NCBI GenBank assembly: GCA_045613305.1
Contig: JAZLAU010000034.1
Span: forward strand, 1 to 47,900
Reading direction: 5' to 3'
DNA from: SFTJ01 sp045613305
GTDB taxonomy: Bacteria; Bacteroidota; Bacteroidia; Bacteroidales; Muribaculaceae
Length of the DNA stretch: 47,900 nt
Every line of letters starts with the position of its first letter. Position 1 is the first letter of the stretch. Below, piece after piece: positions 1 through 8,046 of the stretch. The notes under the pieces are model-generated. The model saw only the letters and a program-made list of their open reading frames with translations. It had not been told where the DNA came from and did no database searches. A program made the position numbers and the translations under genes.

Positions 1-2
1 AT

Positions 3-635
3 CGCATCGACATCATGATAGACAAAGGCCCGGGCGCTCGCTCGGTACAGTTGTCGCTATCGCCATTTACGCTCATCGGCGCCACCACACGCAGCGGTTT
101 GCTCACCTCGCCACTGCGCGCGCGTTTCGGCATCAACTGCCACTTGCAGTTCTATAGCCACGAGGTGCTCGAACGCATCGTGAAGCGCTCGGCACGATTG
201 CTTGGCGTGCCCATCACCGACGAGGCGGCTCTCGAGATTTCGCTGCGCAGCCGCGGCACCCCTCGTATTGCCAATGCCCTGCTGCGACGCGTTCGCGACT
301 TTGCCCAAGTGAAAGGCAGCGGAAAAATCGAAAAAGAAATCACTCAATATGCCCTCGAAGCCCTCAATATCGACAAGTATGGCCTCGACGAAATCGACAA
401 CAAGATTTTGCTCACCATCATCGACAAATTTAAGGGCGGACCAGTGGGCCTATCGACCATAGCCACCGCGCTGGGCGAAGACGCCGGCACAGTGGAAGAA
501 GTGTATGAACCATATTTGATTCAAGAAGGCTTTATAAAGCGCACCCCACGCGGCCGCGAAGTCACCGACCTGGCTTATCAGCACCTGGGACGCTCTCGTT
601 TCAACTTCGGCAACGGGTCGCTCTTCGACGAATAA
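3..635 (+). CDS. ruvB: Holliday junction branch migration helicase RuvB, C-terminal part (5' truncated by window edge)
   Basis: RuvB is the hexameric AAA+ motor that drives branch migration with RuvA during recombinational repair. The reading frame is open from base 3, so the start lies outside the window; about 210 C-terminal residues are present. Visible are the end of the AAA+ core (IDIMIDKGPGARS, then LIGATTRSGLLTSPLRARFG with the sensor and arginine-finger region) and the winged-helix domain ending in GFIKRTPRGREVTDLAYQHL. The Walker A and B motifs are upstream of the window. The flippase gene follows after 26 bases, an arrangement I regard as common in Bacteroidales. The ATG at 15 is an internal methionine, not the start. 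Confidence 0.97.
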   Translation, partial: RIDIMIDKGPGARSVQLSLSPFTLIGATTRSGLLTSPLRARFGINCHLQFYSHEVLERIVKRSARLLGVPITDEAALEISLRSRGTPRIANALLRRVRDFAQVKGSGKIEKEITQYALEALNIDKYGLDEIDNKILLTIIDKFKGGPVGLSTIATALGEDAGTVEEVYEPYLIQEGFIKRTPRGREVTDLAYQHLGRSRFNFGNGSLFDE

Positions 636-661
636 GGCACACCCCACCCAAAACAGGAAAA

Positions 662-2113
662 ATGGCAAACTTAAAATCACTCGCTAAAGACACCGCAATC
701 TACGGTCTGAGCAGCATCGTTGGGCGTTTTCTCAACTATCTGCTTGTGCCACTCTACACCCATAAACTTGCTGCCGCCAGCGGTGGCTACGGCACCATCA
801 CCAACATCTATGCCTATGTGGCCCTTGTGCTGGTGATTTTGGTGTTTGGCATGGAGACCACCTTCTTCCGTTTTGCCAACAAAGAAGGCAACGACGGCGA
901 GAAAGTGTTTGGCACATCGCTTACGTTTGTCACCATCCTTTCGGCAGTGTTTCTCACCGGCGTGCTCACCGCACTGGGCCCGGTGTCGTCGGCGCTCGGC
1001 TACGGCGACCACCCCGAATTTATTGCCTTTATGGCCATCACCGTTGCGCTCGACGCATTTCAGGCCATACCATTTGCCTACCTTCGCTACAAACGGCGCC
1101 CCATCAGGTTTGCTTCGCTCAAACTGGCATTCATAGCGCTCAACATAACACTCAATGTGATAGCATTCACATGCTTCACCCCCTATGAGGGCAACGCATT
1201 CCTCATCAACATGATTTGCACCACCCTCATCACCTTTGCATTTTTCAAAGAGATTAAGTGCGCCAAGTGGAACCTCGACCGCAGCCTGCTCAAGCAGATG
1301 CTTGCCTACTCTTGGCCAATGCTGGTGCTCGGCATAGCCGGCATCCTCAACCAAACCGCCGACAAGATAATATTCCCCTTCGTGTATGAAGCAGCCGACG
1401 CTAAAGAGCAACTCGGCATTTATGGCGCCGTGGTGAAGATAGCCATGGTGATGGCCATGATAACCCAAGCCTTCCGCTATGCCTACGAGCCGATAGTGTT
1501 TGGCAAGGGAGCATCGAGCGACAACAAAGAATACTATGCCTCGGCAATGCGATATTTCATCATCTTCACCCTGCTGGCATTCCTTGCAGTGATAGCCTTC
1601 ATGGACATCTTGCAATATCTCATCGGCGCCGACTATCGCGAAGGCCTCAAAGTGGTGCCAGTGGTGATGGCCGCCGAAATAATGATGGGCATCTACTTCA
1701 ACCTCTCATTCTGGTATAAACTCACCGACCGCCCCATCTGGGGAGCCTACTTCTCGATAATAGGCTGCATAGTGCTCATAGCCATCAATGTGATATTTGT
1801 GCCCACCTACGGCTACATGGCATGCGCCTGGGCCGGATGCGCAGGCTACGGCACCGCCATGCTGCTGTCGTATTTTGCCGGCCAGCACTATTACCCCATA
1901 GCCTACCCTCTGAAAGCCATCGGCGGATATGTTATGCTCACAGCGGCACTGTTTGCAGCCATGACACTGGTAGAGATGCCTTACACTTGGCTCAACATAG
2001 CCTATCGCACCTGCCTGCTTGCCATATTTGCAGCAGTGATTTTCAAAGTGGAGCACTTCGACCGAGCACTTTCAAAACTGCCGGTAGTGGGAAAATATTT
2101 CAAGGCAAAATGA
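662..2113 (+). CDS. Polysaccharide/oligosaccharide flippase-like membrane protein (MOP/Wzx family)
   Basis: A 483-residue, highly hydrophobic protein with about 12-14 predicted membrane helices. It opens with LAKDTAIYGLSSIVGRFLNYLLVPLYT-like sequence, the usual start of the Wzx/RfbX polysaccharide-exporter family in the MATE/MOP superfamily. These inner-membrane proteins flip lipid-linked sugars; the substrate cannot be read from sequence. It lies 26 bases after ruvB and is probably co-transcribed with it. No glycosyltransferases are adjacent, so it is not part of a visible capsule or O-antigen locus. A peptidoglycan-precursor (MurJ-like) role is less likely but not excluded. Confidence 0.85.
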   Translation: MANLKSLAKDTAIYGLSSIVGRFLNYLLVPLYTHKLAAASGGYGTITNIYAYVALVLVILVFGMETTFFRFANKEGNDGEKVFGTSLTFVTILSAVFLTGVLTALGPVSSALGYGDHPEFIAFMAITVALDAFQAIPFAYLRYKRRPIRFASLKLAFIALNITLNVIAFTCFTPYEGNAFLINMICTTLITFAFFKEIKCAKWNLDRSLLKQMLAYSWPMLVLGIAGILNQTADKIIFPFVYEAADAKEQLGIYGAVVKIAMVMAMITQAFRYAYEPIVFGKGASSDNKEYYASAMRYFIIFTLLAFLAVIAFMDILQYLIGADYREGLKVVPVVMAAEIMMGIYFNLSFWYKLTDRPIWGAYFSIIGCIVLIAINVIFVPTYGYMACAWAGCAGYGTAMLLSYFAGQHYYPIAYPLKAIGGYVMLTAALFAAMTLVEMPYTWLNIAYRTCLLAIFAAVIFKVEHFDRALSKLPVVGKYFKAK

Positions 2114-2185
2114 GCCCTCTGCACCGTCTCCGAGCATCCGAAAGCACAAAATTGAATCCTCAAACAACTTTTTTTGCAATAAATG

Positions 2186-2216
2186 TTGCAAAAACGAAGA
2201 AATTGTCATAACTTTG
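2186..2216 (+). promoter_or_regulatory. Bacteroidetes-type promoter for the tRNA pair
   Basis: A -7 element TAACTTTG is at 2209-2216 and a TTG at 2186-2188, separated by 20 bases. This matches the TTTG-N19/20-TAnnTTTG consensus of the Bacteroidetes primary sigma factor. The tRNA-Tyr gene begins 20 bases downstream. Confidence 0.75.
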
Positions 2217-2235
2217 CATCGCTTTTAACGGCAAT

Positions 2236-2318
2236 GGGTAGTTTCCAGAGCGGCCAAATGGGGCAGACTGTAAATCTGCTGTCTTTCGACTTCGGTGGTT
2301 CGAATCCATCACTACCCA
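2236..2318 (+). tRNA. tRNA-Tyr (anticodon GTA)
   Basis: An 83-base class II tRNA. The acceptor arm GGGTAGT (2236-2242) pairs with ACTACCC (2311-2317), with discriminator A at 2318. The anticodon loop CTGTAAA places GTA at 2270-2272. A long variable arm (CTGTCTTTCGACTTCGG region) precedes the T arm GGTTCGAATCC. CCA is not encoded. Confidence 0.97.
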
Positions 2319-2330
2319 CACAAAACACTT

Positions 2331-2403
2331 GCGGAAGTAGCTCAGTTGATAGAGCATCAGCCTTCCAAGCTGAGGGTCGCGAGTTTGAGCCTCGTCTTCC
2401 GCT
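2331..2403 (+). tRNA. tRNA-Gly (anticodon TCC)
   Basis: A 73-base tRNA. The acceptor GCGGAAG (2331-2337) pairs with CTTCCGC (2396-2402), discriminator T at 2403. The anticodon stem TCAGC/GCTGA encloses CTTCCAA, with TCC at 2364-2366. It lies 12 bases after tRNA-Tyr and is presumably processed from the same transcript. CCA is not encoded. Confidence 0.97.
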
Positions 2404-2414
2404 CTAAGATTTAG

Positions 2415-2451
2415 CAGATAGCACTCAACTTTGATTGCTATCTGTTTTTTT
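2415..2451 (+). terminator. Rho-independent terminator of the tRNA operon
   Basis: A 9-bp stem CAGATAGCA (2415-2423) / TGCTATCTG (2436-2444) is followed by a T run to 2451, 12 bases after tRNA-Gly. Confidence 0.9.
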
Positions 2452-2570
2452 ATGCTCTCACCCTTTCGCCCGAGAGCACCCCCAAAATGCTGCAGTGGCA
2501 ATCATTGAGCGCAAAACGCCATAGCACGCCATAAAACGTTGTAGCAAATATTCATACATAAAGAAACAAA

Positions 2571-3062
2571 ATGAAAAGAAAGATAACATTAGCCATATTA
2601 TTTAGTTTTATCCTACTAGGGGCATACATACACTTACCTTATCAGCCAAACGAAAACTATCTGCAACTTGCAAAGGAAGCCACTGAGCCATACACTAATT
2701 TCATGTTTGCAAGCAACGCATCTTTGCCCGGCCGAATCTACATGACCTTTTCTGGTGAAGAGTTTAAAACTTGCATTAATACGGCAACATCTTTCTTCAA
2801 CAAACATCACACTTGTTCAAACTGCGAAGACTTTGTGAAAAATCCAAAGGAATGGAATTTTGAGCAAACCGATAAGCCAAAAGTTGGAGACATAGTCATA
2901 CAGCATGATTCAAAAACAGGCAAAGCATATCATGCAGTTATAATTGTAGACATTAAAAATGGCAAACTAATTGTTAACCATGCAATAAAGTCTAAATACA
3001 TCAAAAACGCAGAATTAAAAAACTGCGAGAAACTTACTTTTTATAGATTTATCACCAACTAA
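2571..3062 (+). CDS. Small secreted protein, possibly NlpC/P60- or CHAP-like cysteine amidase/peptidase
   Basis: A 163-residue protein with an N-terminal hydrophobic segment (about residues 4-21: signal peptide or anchor). I see a possible catalytic Cys in FKTCINTATSFF (about residue 69) and, about 55 residues later, PKVGDIVIQHDSKTGKAYHAV, which resembles the strand-turn-His region of NlpC/P60 and CHAP domains. The fold assignment is an inference from this Cys...GD...H layout. The gene is clearly more AT-rich than its neighbours and stands alone just downstream of two tRNA genes, so recent acquisition is possible. No integrase or duplicated tRNA end is visible. Confidence 0.5.
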   Translation: MKRKITLAILFSFILLGAYIHLPYQPNENYLQLAKEATEPYTNFMFASNASLPGRIYMTFSGEEFKTCINTATSFFNKHHTCSNCEDFVKNPKEWNFEQTDKPKVGDIVIQHDSKTGKAYHAVIIVDIKNGKLIVNHAIKSKYIKNAELKNCEKLTFYRFITN

Positions 3063-3186
3063 AAATACACCTCCCCTGTAAAACGATAGGTTACACCACA
3101 ATGGCTCACAGAGAACCAGCCATTTACGATTTATTGCAAATTACAATTTTGAGCGATTGAAAAGTACAAAATCTCAGAATATATGG

Positions 3187-3194
3187 TATATTTG
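3187..3194 (+). promoter_or_regulatory. -7 promoter element for the glpQ-like gene
   Basis: TATATTTG matches TAnnTTTG and lies 37 bases before the ATG at 3232. No TTG is found at the ideal distance upstream. Confidence 0.55.
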
Positions 3195-3231
3195 CATAGA
3201 CATTAACCATAAAACACATTAATACCTTATT

Positions 3232-3993
3232 ATGAAAAGAATATTGTTTATCGCAGTGATGGCATGCCTAATGGCTACCTCTATAGCACAAGTGAAAACC
3301 GAAGTGGTTGCGCACCGCGGCTACTGGAAAACCGAAGGCTCGGCACAAAACTCTATCCGTGCTCTCGTGAAGGCCGACTCTATTAAATGCTGGGGCTCGG
3401 AATTCGACGTGTGGATGACAAAAGACGGCAAACTCGTGGTGAACCACGACGCTAAAATCAACGGTATGGAAGTGGAAACAAGCCACTCTCGCGACATCCT
3501 CTCTATTTTGCTTCCTAACGGCGAATATCTGCCTTCGCTCGAATCATACCTCGAACAATGCAAGCAACACCCCGAAATGGAAGCCGTGCTCGAACTGAAA
3601 CCTCACAAAGACAAAAAGCACGAAGAAAAAGCCGTGAAGAAAGTGGTGAAAATGGTGAAAAAATATGGCTTGACCGACCGCACAACCTACATCACTTTCT
3701 CGAAAGAAGCCACCATCAACTTCATAAAATATGCCCCTAAAGGCACCGAAGTCTACTACCTTAACGGCGAAATAGCCCCTGCCGAACTCAAGGAAATGGG
3801 ATGTGCCGGACTCGACTACCACTTGAACGTGATGAAAAACCACCCAGAGTGGATTAAGCAATGCCACGACCTCGGGCTTAAAGTTAACATCTGGACCGTA
3901 AACGCAACCGAAGACCTTAAATGGTGCATCGAAAACGGCGCCGACTTCATAACTACCAACGAGCCTGAACGATTGCAACAACTTTTGAAATAA
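3232..3993 (+). CDS. Secreted glycerophosphodiester phosphodiesterase
   Basis: Hydrolyses glycerophosphodiesters (deacylated phospholipid head groups) to glycerol 3-phosphate and an alcohol. The 253-residue protein has a signal peptide (MKRILFIAVMACLMATSIA, cleavage near residue 19-20). The metal and catalytic signature of the GDPD TIM barrel is present: H28-R29, E57-x-D59 and H72. The C-terminal part carries VNIWTVN and the closing GADFITTNEPERL. It probably acts in the periplasm. The lipoprotein gene follows after 28 bases. The product would suit the GlpT-like carriers near the right end of the window, although they are unlinked. Confidence 0.93.
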   Translation: MKRILFIAVMACLMATSIAQVKTEVVAHRGYWKTEGSAQNSIRALVKADSIKCWGSEFDVWMTKDGKLVVNHDAKINGMEVETSHSRDILSILLPNGEYLPSLESYLEQCKQHPEMEAVLELKPHKDKKHEEKAVKKVVKMVKKYGLTDRTTYITFSKEATINFIKYAPKGTEVYYLNGEIAPAELKEMGCAGLDYHLNVMKNHPEWIKQCHDLGLKVNIWTVNATEDLKWCIENGADFITTNEPERLQQLLK

Positions 3994-4021
3994 ACTTAAT
4001 TTCTTAAAATAGAATTTTATT

Positions 4022-4504
4022 ATGAAAGTAAAATCAATTTTATCGATAGTGGCAATTTTCTTTATTGCCCTCGGAGTTTCGTCATGCCAATCGAAAGAAG
4101 AAAGTTTTGTAGACAAACTTAACGACATTTACGAAGAAATCAACAATGCCGATAATCTCAGTTCTGAAGAATGGGACGCTCTAATAAATGAATTCACTGC
4201 CCTACACGATGAGGCAGCAAACTACAACTTCACCGAAGAGCAAATAAAAGAGATTGCAAAGTTAGAAACAAAGATTGCTACAGCAGCCTCAAAAAAGGCC
4301 TTTGGCACTGCTCTGAAAAGCGGCGGCGCAATCCTTAAAGGCATAAGCGAAGCATTCGACGACATTAAAAACGAAAGCCAAGACGAAGTGTCAGATTTAA
4401 TGAACGACTTCGAAGAAAAGGCCGAAGAATTTGAATCAGAAACCAAGGAAGCAATGTCGGAACTCATTAACGACATTGAAGATATTGCCGAAGACCTTGA
4501 ATAA
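4022..4504 (+). CDS. Acidic helical lipoprotein of unknown function
   Basis: A 160-residue protein with a lipoprotein signal peptide ending in the lipobox GVSSC (Cys22). The mature part is very rich in Glu and Asp (KLNDIYEEINNADNLSSEEWDAL, then EFESETKEAMSELINDIEDIAEDLE) and is predicted to be alpha-helical with coiled-coil character. I do not recognise a family. It is 28 bases after the phosphodiesterase gene and is followed by a strong terminator, so the two form a likely bicistronic unit. Confidence 0.8.
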   Translation: MKVKSILSIVAIFFIALGVSSCQSKEESFVDKLNDIYEEINNADNLSSEEWDALINEFTALHDEAANYNFTEEQIKEIAKLETKIATAASKKAFGTALKSGGAILKGISEAFDDIKNESQDEVSDLMNDFEEKAEEFESETKEAMSELINDIEDIAEDLE

Positions 4505-4524
4505 CATTTTTGCATCACACACGC

Positions 4525-4561
4525 AAAAGCCACCCCATCGCCGATGAGGTGGCTTTTGTTT
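4525..4561 (+). terminator. Rho-independent terminator
   Basis: Stem AAAAGCCACC (4525-4534) / GGTGGCTTTT (4548-4557) with an inner CATC/GATG pair and a T-rich tail. It ends the phosphodiesterase-lipoprotein unit. Confidence 0.9.
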
Positions 4562-4635
4562 TGTAATAAAAACTAACTAAGCATCCCTTAAAAAATCAGA
4601 GCGAACAAAGCACTGCTAATGCACCCCCATATAAA

Positions 4636-4668
4636 AGCAAAAAGGGAACATAGACCTCTATGACCCTT
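4636..4668 (-). terminator. Terminator of the candidate small RNA
   Basis: On the minus strand: stem AAGGG-t-CATAG, loop AGGT, CTATG-tt-CCCTT, then TTTGCTTTT. The hairpin spans 4642-4668, with the T-rich stretch running to about 4633. Confidence 0.7.
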
Positions 4669-4790
4669 CTGCAAAAGTTTTTCACTTGTTAGGCAAAAAA
4701 CCACTTAAAACAAACTAAAACAATCTAATTTCTTAACCTAAGTAAACCTTTAGTGCTACTTATTACTTAGCATCTACTAAACTTAATTTG
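4636..4790 (-). ncRNA. Candidate small RNA, about 155 nt, no family recognised
   Basis: No protein is encoded here, yet the minus strand has a near-ideal promoter (TTTG-N19-TATCTTTG, 4827-4797) and a terminator hairpin about 130-155 bases downstream. The predicted transcript starts near 4791 and ends near 4634. Between them the RNA can form an 8-bp stem: CTAAGTAA (complement of 4763-4770) with TTACTTAG (complement of 4738-4745), with 17 bases between the arms. I see no closing stem joining the 5' and 3' ends as in canonical 6S RNA, and no SRP-RNA motif. It could be a trans-acting sRNA; identity unknown. Confidence 0.55.
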
Positions 4791-4796
4791 ACAATG

Positions 4797-4827
4797 CAAA
4801 GATAATACACAAATTTCAATTTGCAAA
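4797..4827 (-). promoter_or_regulatory. Promoter of the candidate small RNA
   Basis: Read on the minus strand, TTTG (complement of 4824-4827) is followed after 19 bases by TATCTTTG (complement of 4797-4804). This is an exact match to the Bacteroidetes promoter consensus, yet no minus-strand protein gene lies downstream. Confidence 0.7.
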
Positions 4828-4996
4828 ATATTTTTGCGATTTTTCTTACATTTTGATATCATTTATTTATTATCTGTTTCAATTTGAGCTGTTTTCGCCA
4901 TTTTTCACAACAAACACCCTTACAAACATCTGTCCGTATGACCCTAATTGTTAGGCGGTTGTCACATATTAGGCACCAATTGAGCATTTGCCGGCA

Positions 4997-5004
4997 TATT
5001 TTTG
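4997..5004 (+). promoter_or_regulatory. -7 promoter element
   Basis: TATTTTTG fits TAnnTTTG, 40 bases before the ATG at 5045. Its position after codon 1 of the longer possible ORF (ATG at 4988) favours the later start. Confidence 0.5.
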
Positions 5005-5044
5005 CAAAAAACATCAATTAATAACCAGAAAACTAACACACACT

Positions 5045-5602
5045 ATGACCAACACACTAATGACCACCTTTAGCGAAAGCGAGATGCTAACCCTATGGAA
5101 ACAAATTTTGCACCTCGAAGTGCCACGCACCGATTGCAGCGTGCAGCGCACCGACGGAATCAACCTCGATGCACTCATCACCACCCACATCAGGCAATGG
5201 TATGCCCACCTGCTCACCACAGCACCCGCACACCTTCTGCCCGTAGAAAACATCGCATCGCTCGTCACGCTCACCTCTCGACAAGGAGTGGTGGAAATTA
5301 CACTCCCCACACACTGCGTGCGACCACTTGAAGTGAAACTCAACGGCTGGAAACAATCGGTAACCGAATTTCTTGTCCCACATCACCCTAAAGCCAAGAT
5401 GCAAAGTTCACCACTGATGCGAAGCGGCTGCGAAAACCCCACAGCCGTACTTTCGGGCAACAAACTCACACTCTACTCTATAGCCCCCGACAAAGTGGCC
5501 ATGCTCGAAACCCTGAGAGCCGTAGTTAAGCCAACCGAAGGCACCTACACCTTCGGCCAAGAAGCACTCGCCACAATACCCCGCTTTGCCGAAAGTCTAT
5601 AA
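5045..5602 (+). CDS. Hypothetical protein, no family recognised
   Basis: A 185-residue soluble protein starting MTNTLMTTFSESEMLTLWKQ. The frame is open from an ATG at 4988, but I chose 5045 because a -7 element lies between the two and the leader ACTAACACACACT resembles other starts here. No signal peptide or membrane segment is seen. Visible stretches are a helical N-terminus, a beta-rich middle (VVEITLPTHCVRPLEVKLNGW) and a C-terminal LTLYSIAPDKVAMLETLRAV segment. The codon use (accaccaca, high GC) is like that of real genes here. Monocistronic, upstream of metG. Confidence 0.7.
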   Translation: MTNTLMTTFSESEMLTLWKQILHLEVPRTDCSVQRTDGINLDALITTHIRQWYAHLLTTAPAHLLPVENIASLVTLTSRQGVVEITLPTHCVRPLEVKLNGWKQSVTEFLVPHHPKAKMQSSPLMRSGCENPTAVLSGNKLTLYSIAPDKVAMLETLRAVVKPTEGTYTFGQEALATIPRFAESL

Positions 5603-5785
5603 TCGCCCCCACGCACACCCGGTCATAGAGTGCTCTTGCCACTCTCAACGCGTGTGTTCAGCACACAGCCTCCCATGCCAACAACCGGAGCCCAACGCTG
5701 CTGTAATCAAACTTCAGCCACCATCCAACGCCAAAACCGCCTAACTTTATTGTTTATTTTGCCCATATAATTCATTTTTTATCAG

Positions 5786-5793
5786 TATCTTTG
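5786..5793 (+). promoter_or_regulatory. -7 promoter element for metG
   Basis: TATCTTTG, an exact TAnnTTTG match, 31 bases before the metG ATG. Confidence 0.65.
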
Positions 5794-5824
5794 CGCAAAA
5801 TTCTAAACACATATTTACATCACT

Positions 5825-7864
5825 ATGGATAAAAAATTCAAAAGAACACTCGTAACCACCGCTTTGCCCTATGCAAACGGACCTGTTCACATTGGTCACT
5901 TGGCCGGAGTTTATGTGCCAGCCGACATCTATGTTCGCTACATGCGACTAAAGGGTGAAGAAGTGCTAATGATAGGCGGCAGCGACGAACACGGTGTTCC
6001 TGTCACCATACGCGCAAAGAAAGAAGGTTGCACACCACAAGACGTTGTAGACCGCTACCACAACCTCATCAAAGACTCGTTTAAGCGTTTCGGCATTTCG
6101 TTCGACGTGTATTCACGCACCACTTCAAGCACTCACCACAAGTTGGCGAGCGACTTCTTCCGCAACCTTTACGACAACAACAAGTTCACAAAACTTGAGA
6201 GCGAACAATATTACGACGAAGAAGCAAAAGAGTTCTTGACCGACCGCAACATTGAAGGCGAATGCCCACGTTGCCACGCCCCAGGCGCATATGGCGACCA
6301 ATGCGAAAAGTGCGGCAGCACTCTTTCGCCCGACGAACTCATCAACCCAAAGAACAAACTTACCGGCAACACCCTTGTTAAGAAAGCCACCACTCACTGG
6401 TATTTGCCTCTTAACGACCACCAACAATGGCTCGAAAAGTGGATTCTTGAAGACCACAAGGAATGGCGTCCTAACGTGTACGGACAGTGCAAGAGTTGGC
6501 TCGACAACGGTTTGCAACCTCGTGCCGTGACACGCGACCTCGACTGGGGTATTCCTGTGCCTGTTGAAGGTGCCGAAGGCAAAGTGCTTTATGTGTGGTT
6601 TGATGCGCCTATTGGATACATCAGCAACACAAAGGAACTTCTTCCCGACACTTGGGAAACTTGGTGGAAAGACGAATCTACTCGCCTAATACACTTCATT
6701 GGCAAAGACAACATCGTGTTCCACTGCATCGTGTTCCCTGCAATGCTTAAGGCCGAAGGCTCATACATCCTTCCCGACAATGTGCCAAGCAACGAATTCC
6801 TTAACCTTGAAGGCGACAAGATTTCAACTTCAAAGAACTGGGCTGTGTGGTTGCACGAATATCTCGACGACTTCCCTGGAAAGCAAGACGTGCTAAGATA
6901 TGTGCTCACTGCAAACGCGCCAGAAACTAAAGACAACGACTTCACTTGGAAAGACTTCCAAGCACGCAACAACAGCGAACTTGTGGCAATTCTCGGCAAC
7001 TTCGTGAACCGCACACTTGTGCTTACTCACAAATATTTCGATGGCAAAGTGCCTGCTGCCGGACAACTTTCAAAATACGACCAAAACACCATTGCCGAAT
7101 TTGTTGACGTGAAGGCTGTTTTGGAAAACAACCTCAACAACTTCCACTTCCGCGAAGCGCAAAAAGAAGCAATGAACTTGGCCCGTATCGGTAACAAATA
7201 TCTTGCCGACACCGAACCTTGGAAACTTGCTAAAACCGATATGGAACGCGTGGCTACAATCATGAACGTGGCTATGCAAATCACGGCAAACTTAGCCATC
7301 GCCTTCGAACCATTCTTGCCTTTCAGCGCCGAAAAATTGCGCAACATGATTGGCTTGACCGAACTCGACTGGAACAAGCTCGGTGCTACCGACATTATTG
7401 CCGAAGGCACTCAAATCGAAAAGCCTGAATTGCTGTTCGAAAAGATTGAAGACGAAACCATCGACGCACAAATTCAACGCCTTGAAAACATTAAGAAGGC
7501 TAACGAAATCAACAACTTCCAACCAGCGCCAGTGGCCGAAAACATCCCATTCGACGACTTCATGAAACTCGACATCAGAGTGGGCAAGGTGCTTGAATGC
7601 ACCAAGGTGCCTAAGGCCGACAAGTTGTTGCAATTCCGCATCGACGATGGCATGGGCGGACGCACTATCGTGTCGGGAATTGCAAAATATTACGCTCCTG
7701 AAGACCTTATAGGCAAAGAAGTGTGCTTCATCGCAAACTTCGCTCCTCGCAAGTTAAAAGGCATCGAATCGCAAGGTATGATTCTTAGCGCCGAAGATGC
7801 TGGCGGACGACTTGTGGTGATTGGTCCTCACGGCGAAGTAAAACCAGGTGCTCAAGTTAAATAA
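5825..7864 (+). CDS. metG: Methionyl-tRNA synthetase
   Basis: Charges tRNA-Met with methionine. The 679-residue class I synthetase shows HIGH at 22-25, a zinc knuckle with Cys147, Cys150, Cys160 and Cys163 (CPRCHAPGAYGDQCEKCG), and the KMSKS-equivalent KISTS at 332-336, a variant common in this phylum. A C-terminal Trbp111/EMAP-like tRNA-binding domain covers about residues 575-679 (FMKLDIRVGKVLECTKVPKA). Length matches the long dimeric bacterial type. Own promoter and terminator, so monocistronic. Confidence 0.98.
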   Translation: MDKKFKRTLVTTALPYANGPVHIGHLAGVYVPADIYVRYMRLKGEEVLMIGGSDEHGVPVTIRAKKEGCTPQDVVDRYHNLIKDSFKRFGISFDVYSRTTSSTHHKLASDFFRNLYDNNKFTKLESEQYYDEEAKEFLTDRNIEGECPRCHAPGAYGDQCEKCGSTLSPDELINPKNKLTGNTLVKKATTHWYLPLNDHQQWLEKWILEDHKEWRPNVYGQCKSWLDNGLQPRAVTRDLDWGIPVPVEGAEGKVLYVWFDAPIGYISNTKELLPDTWETWWKDESTRLIHFIGKDNIVFHCIVFPAMLKAEGSYILPDNVPSNEFLNLEGDKISTSKNWAVWLHEYLDDFPGKQDVLRYVLTANAPETKDNDFTWKDFQARNNSELVAILGNFVNRTLVLTHKYFDGKVPAAGQLSKYDQNTIAEFVDVKAVLENNLNNFHFREAQKEAMNLARIGNKYLADTEPWKLAKTDMERVATIMNVAMQITANLAIAFEPFLPFSAEKLRNMIGLTELDWNKLGATDIIAEGTQIEKPELLFEKIEDETIDAQIQRLENIKKANEINNFQPAPVAENIPFDDFMKLDIRVGKVLECTKVPKADKLLQFRIDDGMGGRTIVSGIAKYYAPEDLIGKEVCFIANFAPRKLKGIESQGMILSAEDAGGRLVVIGPHGEVKPGAQVK

Positions 7865-7885
7865 TTTAGCATAACACACACATTC

Positions 7886-7918
7886 AAGGGGTAGAACAGC
7901 TGTTCTATCCCTTTTTTC
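7886..7918 (+). terminator. Terminator of metG
   Basis: A 14-bp palindromic stem AAGGGGTAGAACAG (7886-7899) / CTGTTCTATCCCTT (7900-7913), one G-T pair, followed by Ts. Confidence 0.9.
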
Positions 7919-7959
7919 ATTTCTCCCGTTACCACAAGAAAATACCTGCTCGGTTGCTA

Positions 7960-7990
7960 TTGATTTTATAAAGAAATTTTTCTACATTTG
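7960..7990 (+). promoter_or_regulatory. Promoter for fhs
   Basis: TTG at 7960-7962 and TACATTTG at 7983-7990, spaced by 20 bases; 56 bases before the ATG at 8047. Confidence 0.7.
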
Positions 7991-8046
7991 TAGATTACTT
8001 AACGGAAAAATTAAAATCTCTCATATATATTTAAACTTTTATTCCA

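Larger units (their letters stand above)
4505..5044. other. 540-base gene-free region
   Basis: AT-rich stretch between the lipoprotein gene and the next gene. It holds the plus-strand terminator (4525-4561), the minus-strand small-RNA candidate (4636-4827), and then about 170 bases in which I see only a plus-strand -7 element at 4997-5004. A short sequence TTGTTAGGC occurs twice (near 4687 and 4948). Confidence 0.7.

Noticed and set aside
677..1615. 312-codon minus-strand ORF
   Set aside because: Antisense shadow of the flippase; His/Cys-rich low-complexity composition without domains.
2160..2501. 113-codon minus-strand ORF across the tRNA pair
   Set aside because: It is the antisense of tRNA-Tyr, tRNA-Gly and their terminator; the peptide (DSNHRSRKTADLQSAP, EAQTRDPQLGRL) is the well-known false translation of tRNA genes.
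2571..3231. Integrative element at tRNA-Gly
   Set aside because: Despite the AT-rich gene, no integrase is seen and no copy of the tRNA 3' end was found downstream in this stretch.
4636..4827. 6S RNA identity for the candidate small RNA
   Set aside because: The predicted 5' and 3' ends do not pair into a long closing stem with a central bubble, so I leave it unassigned.
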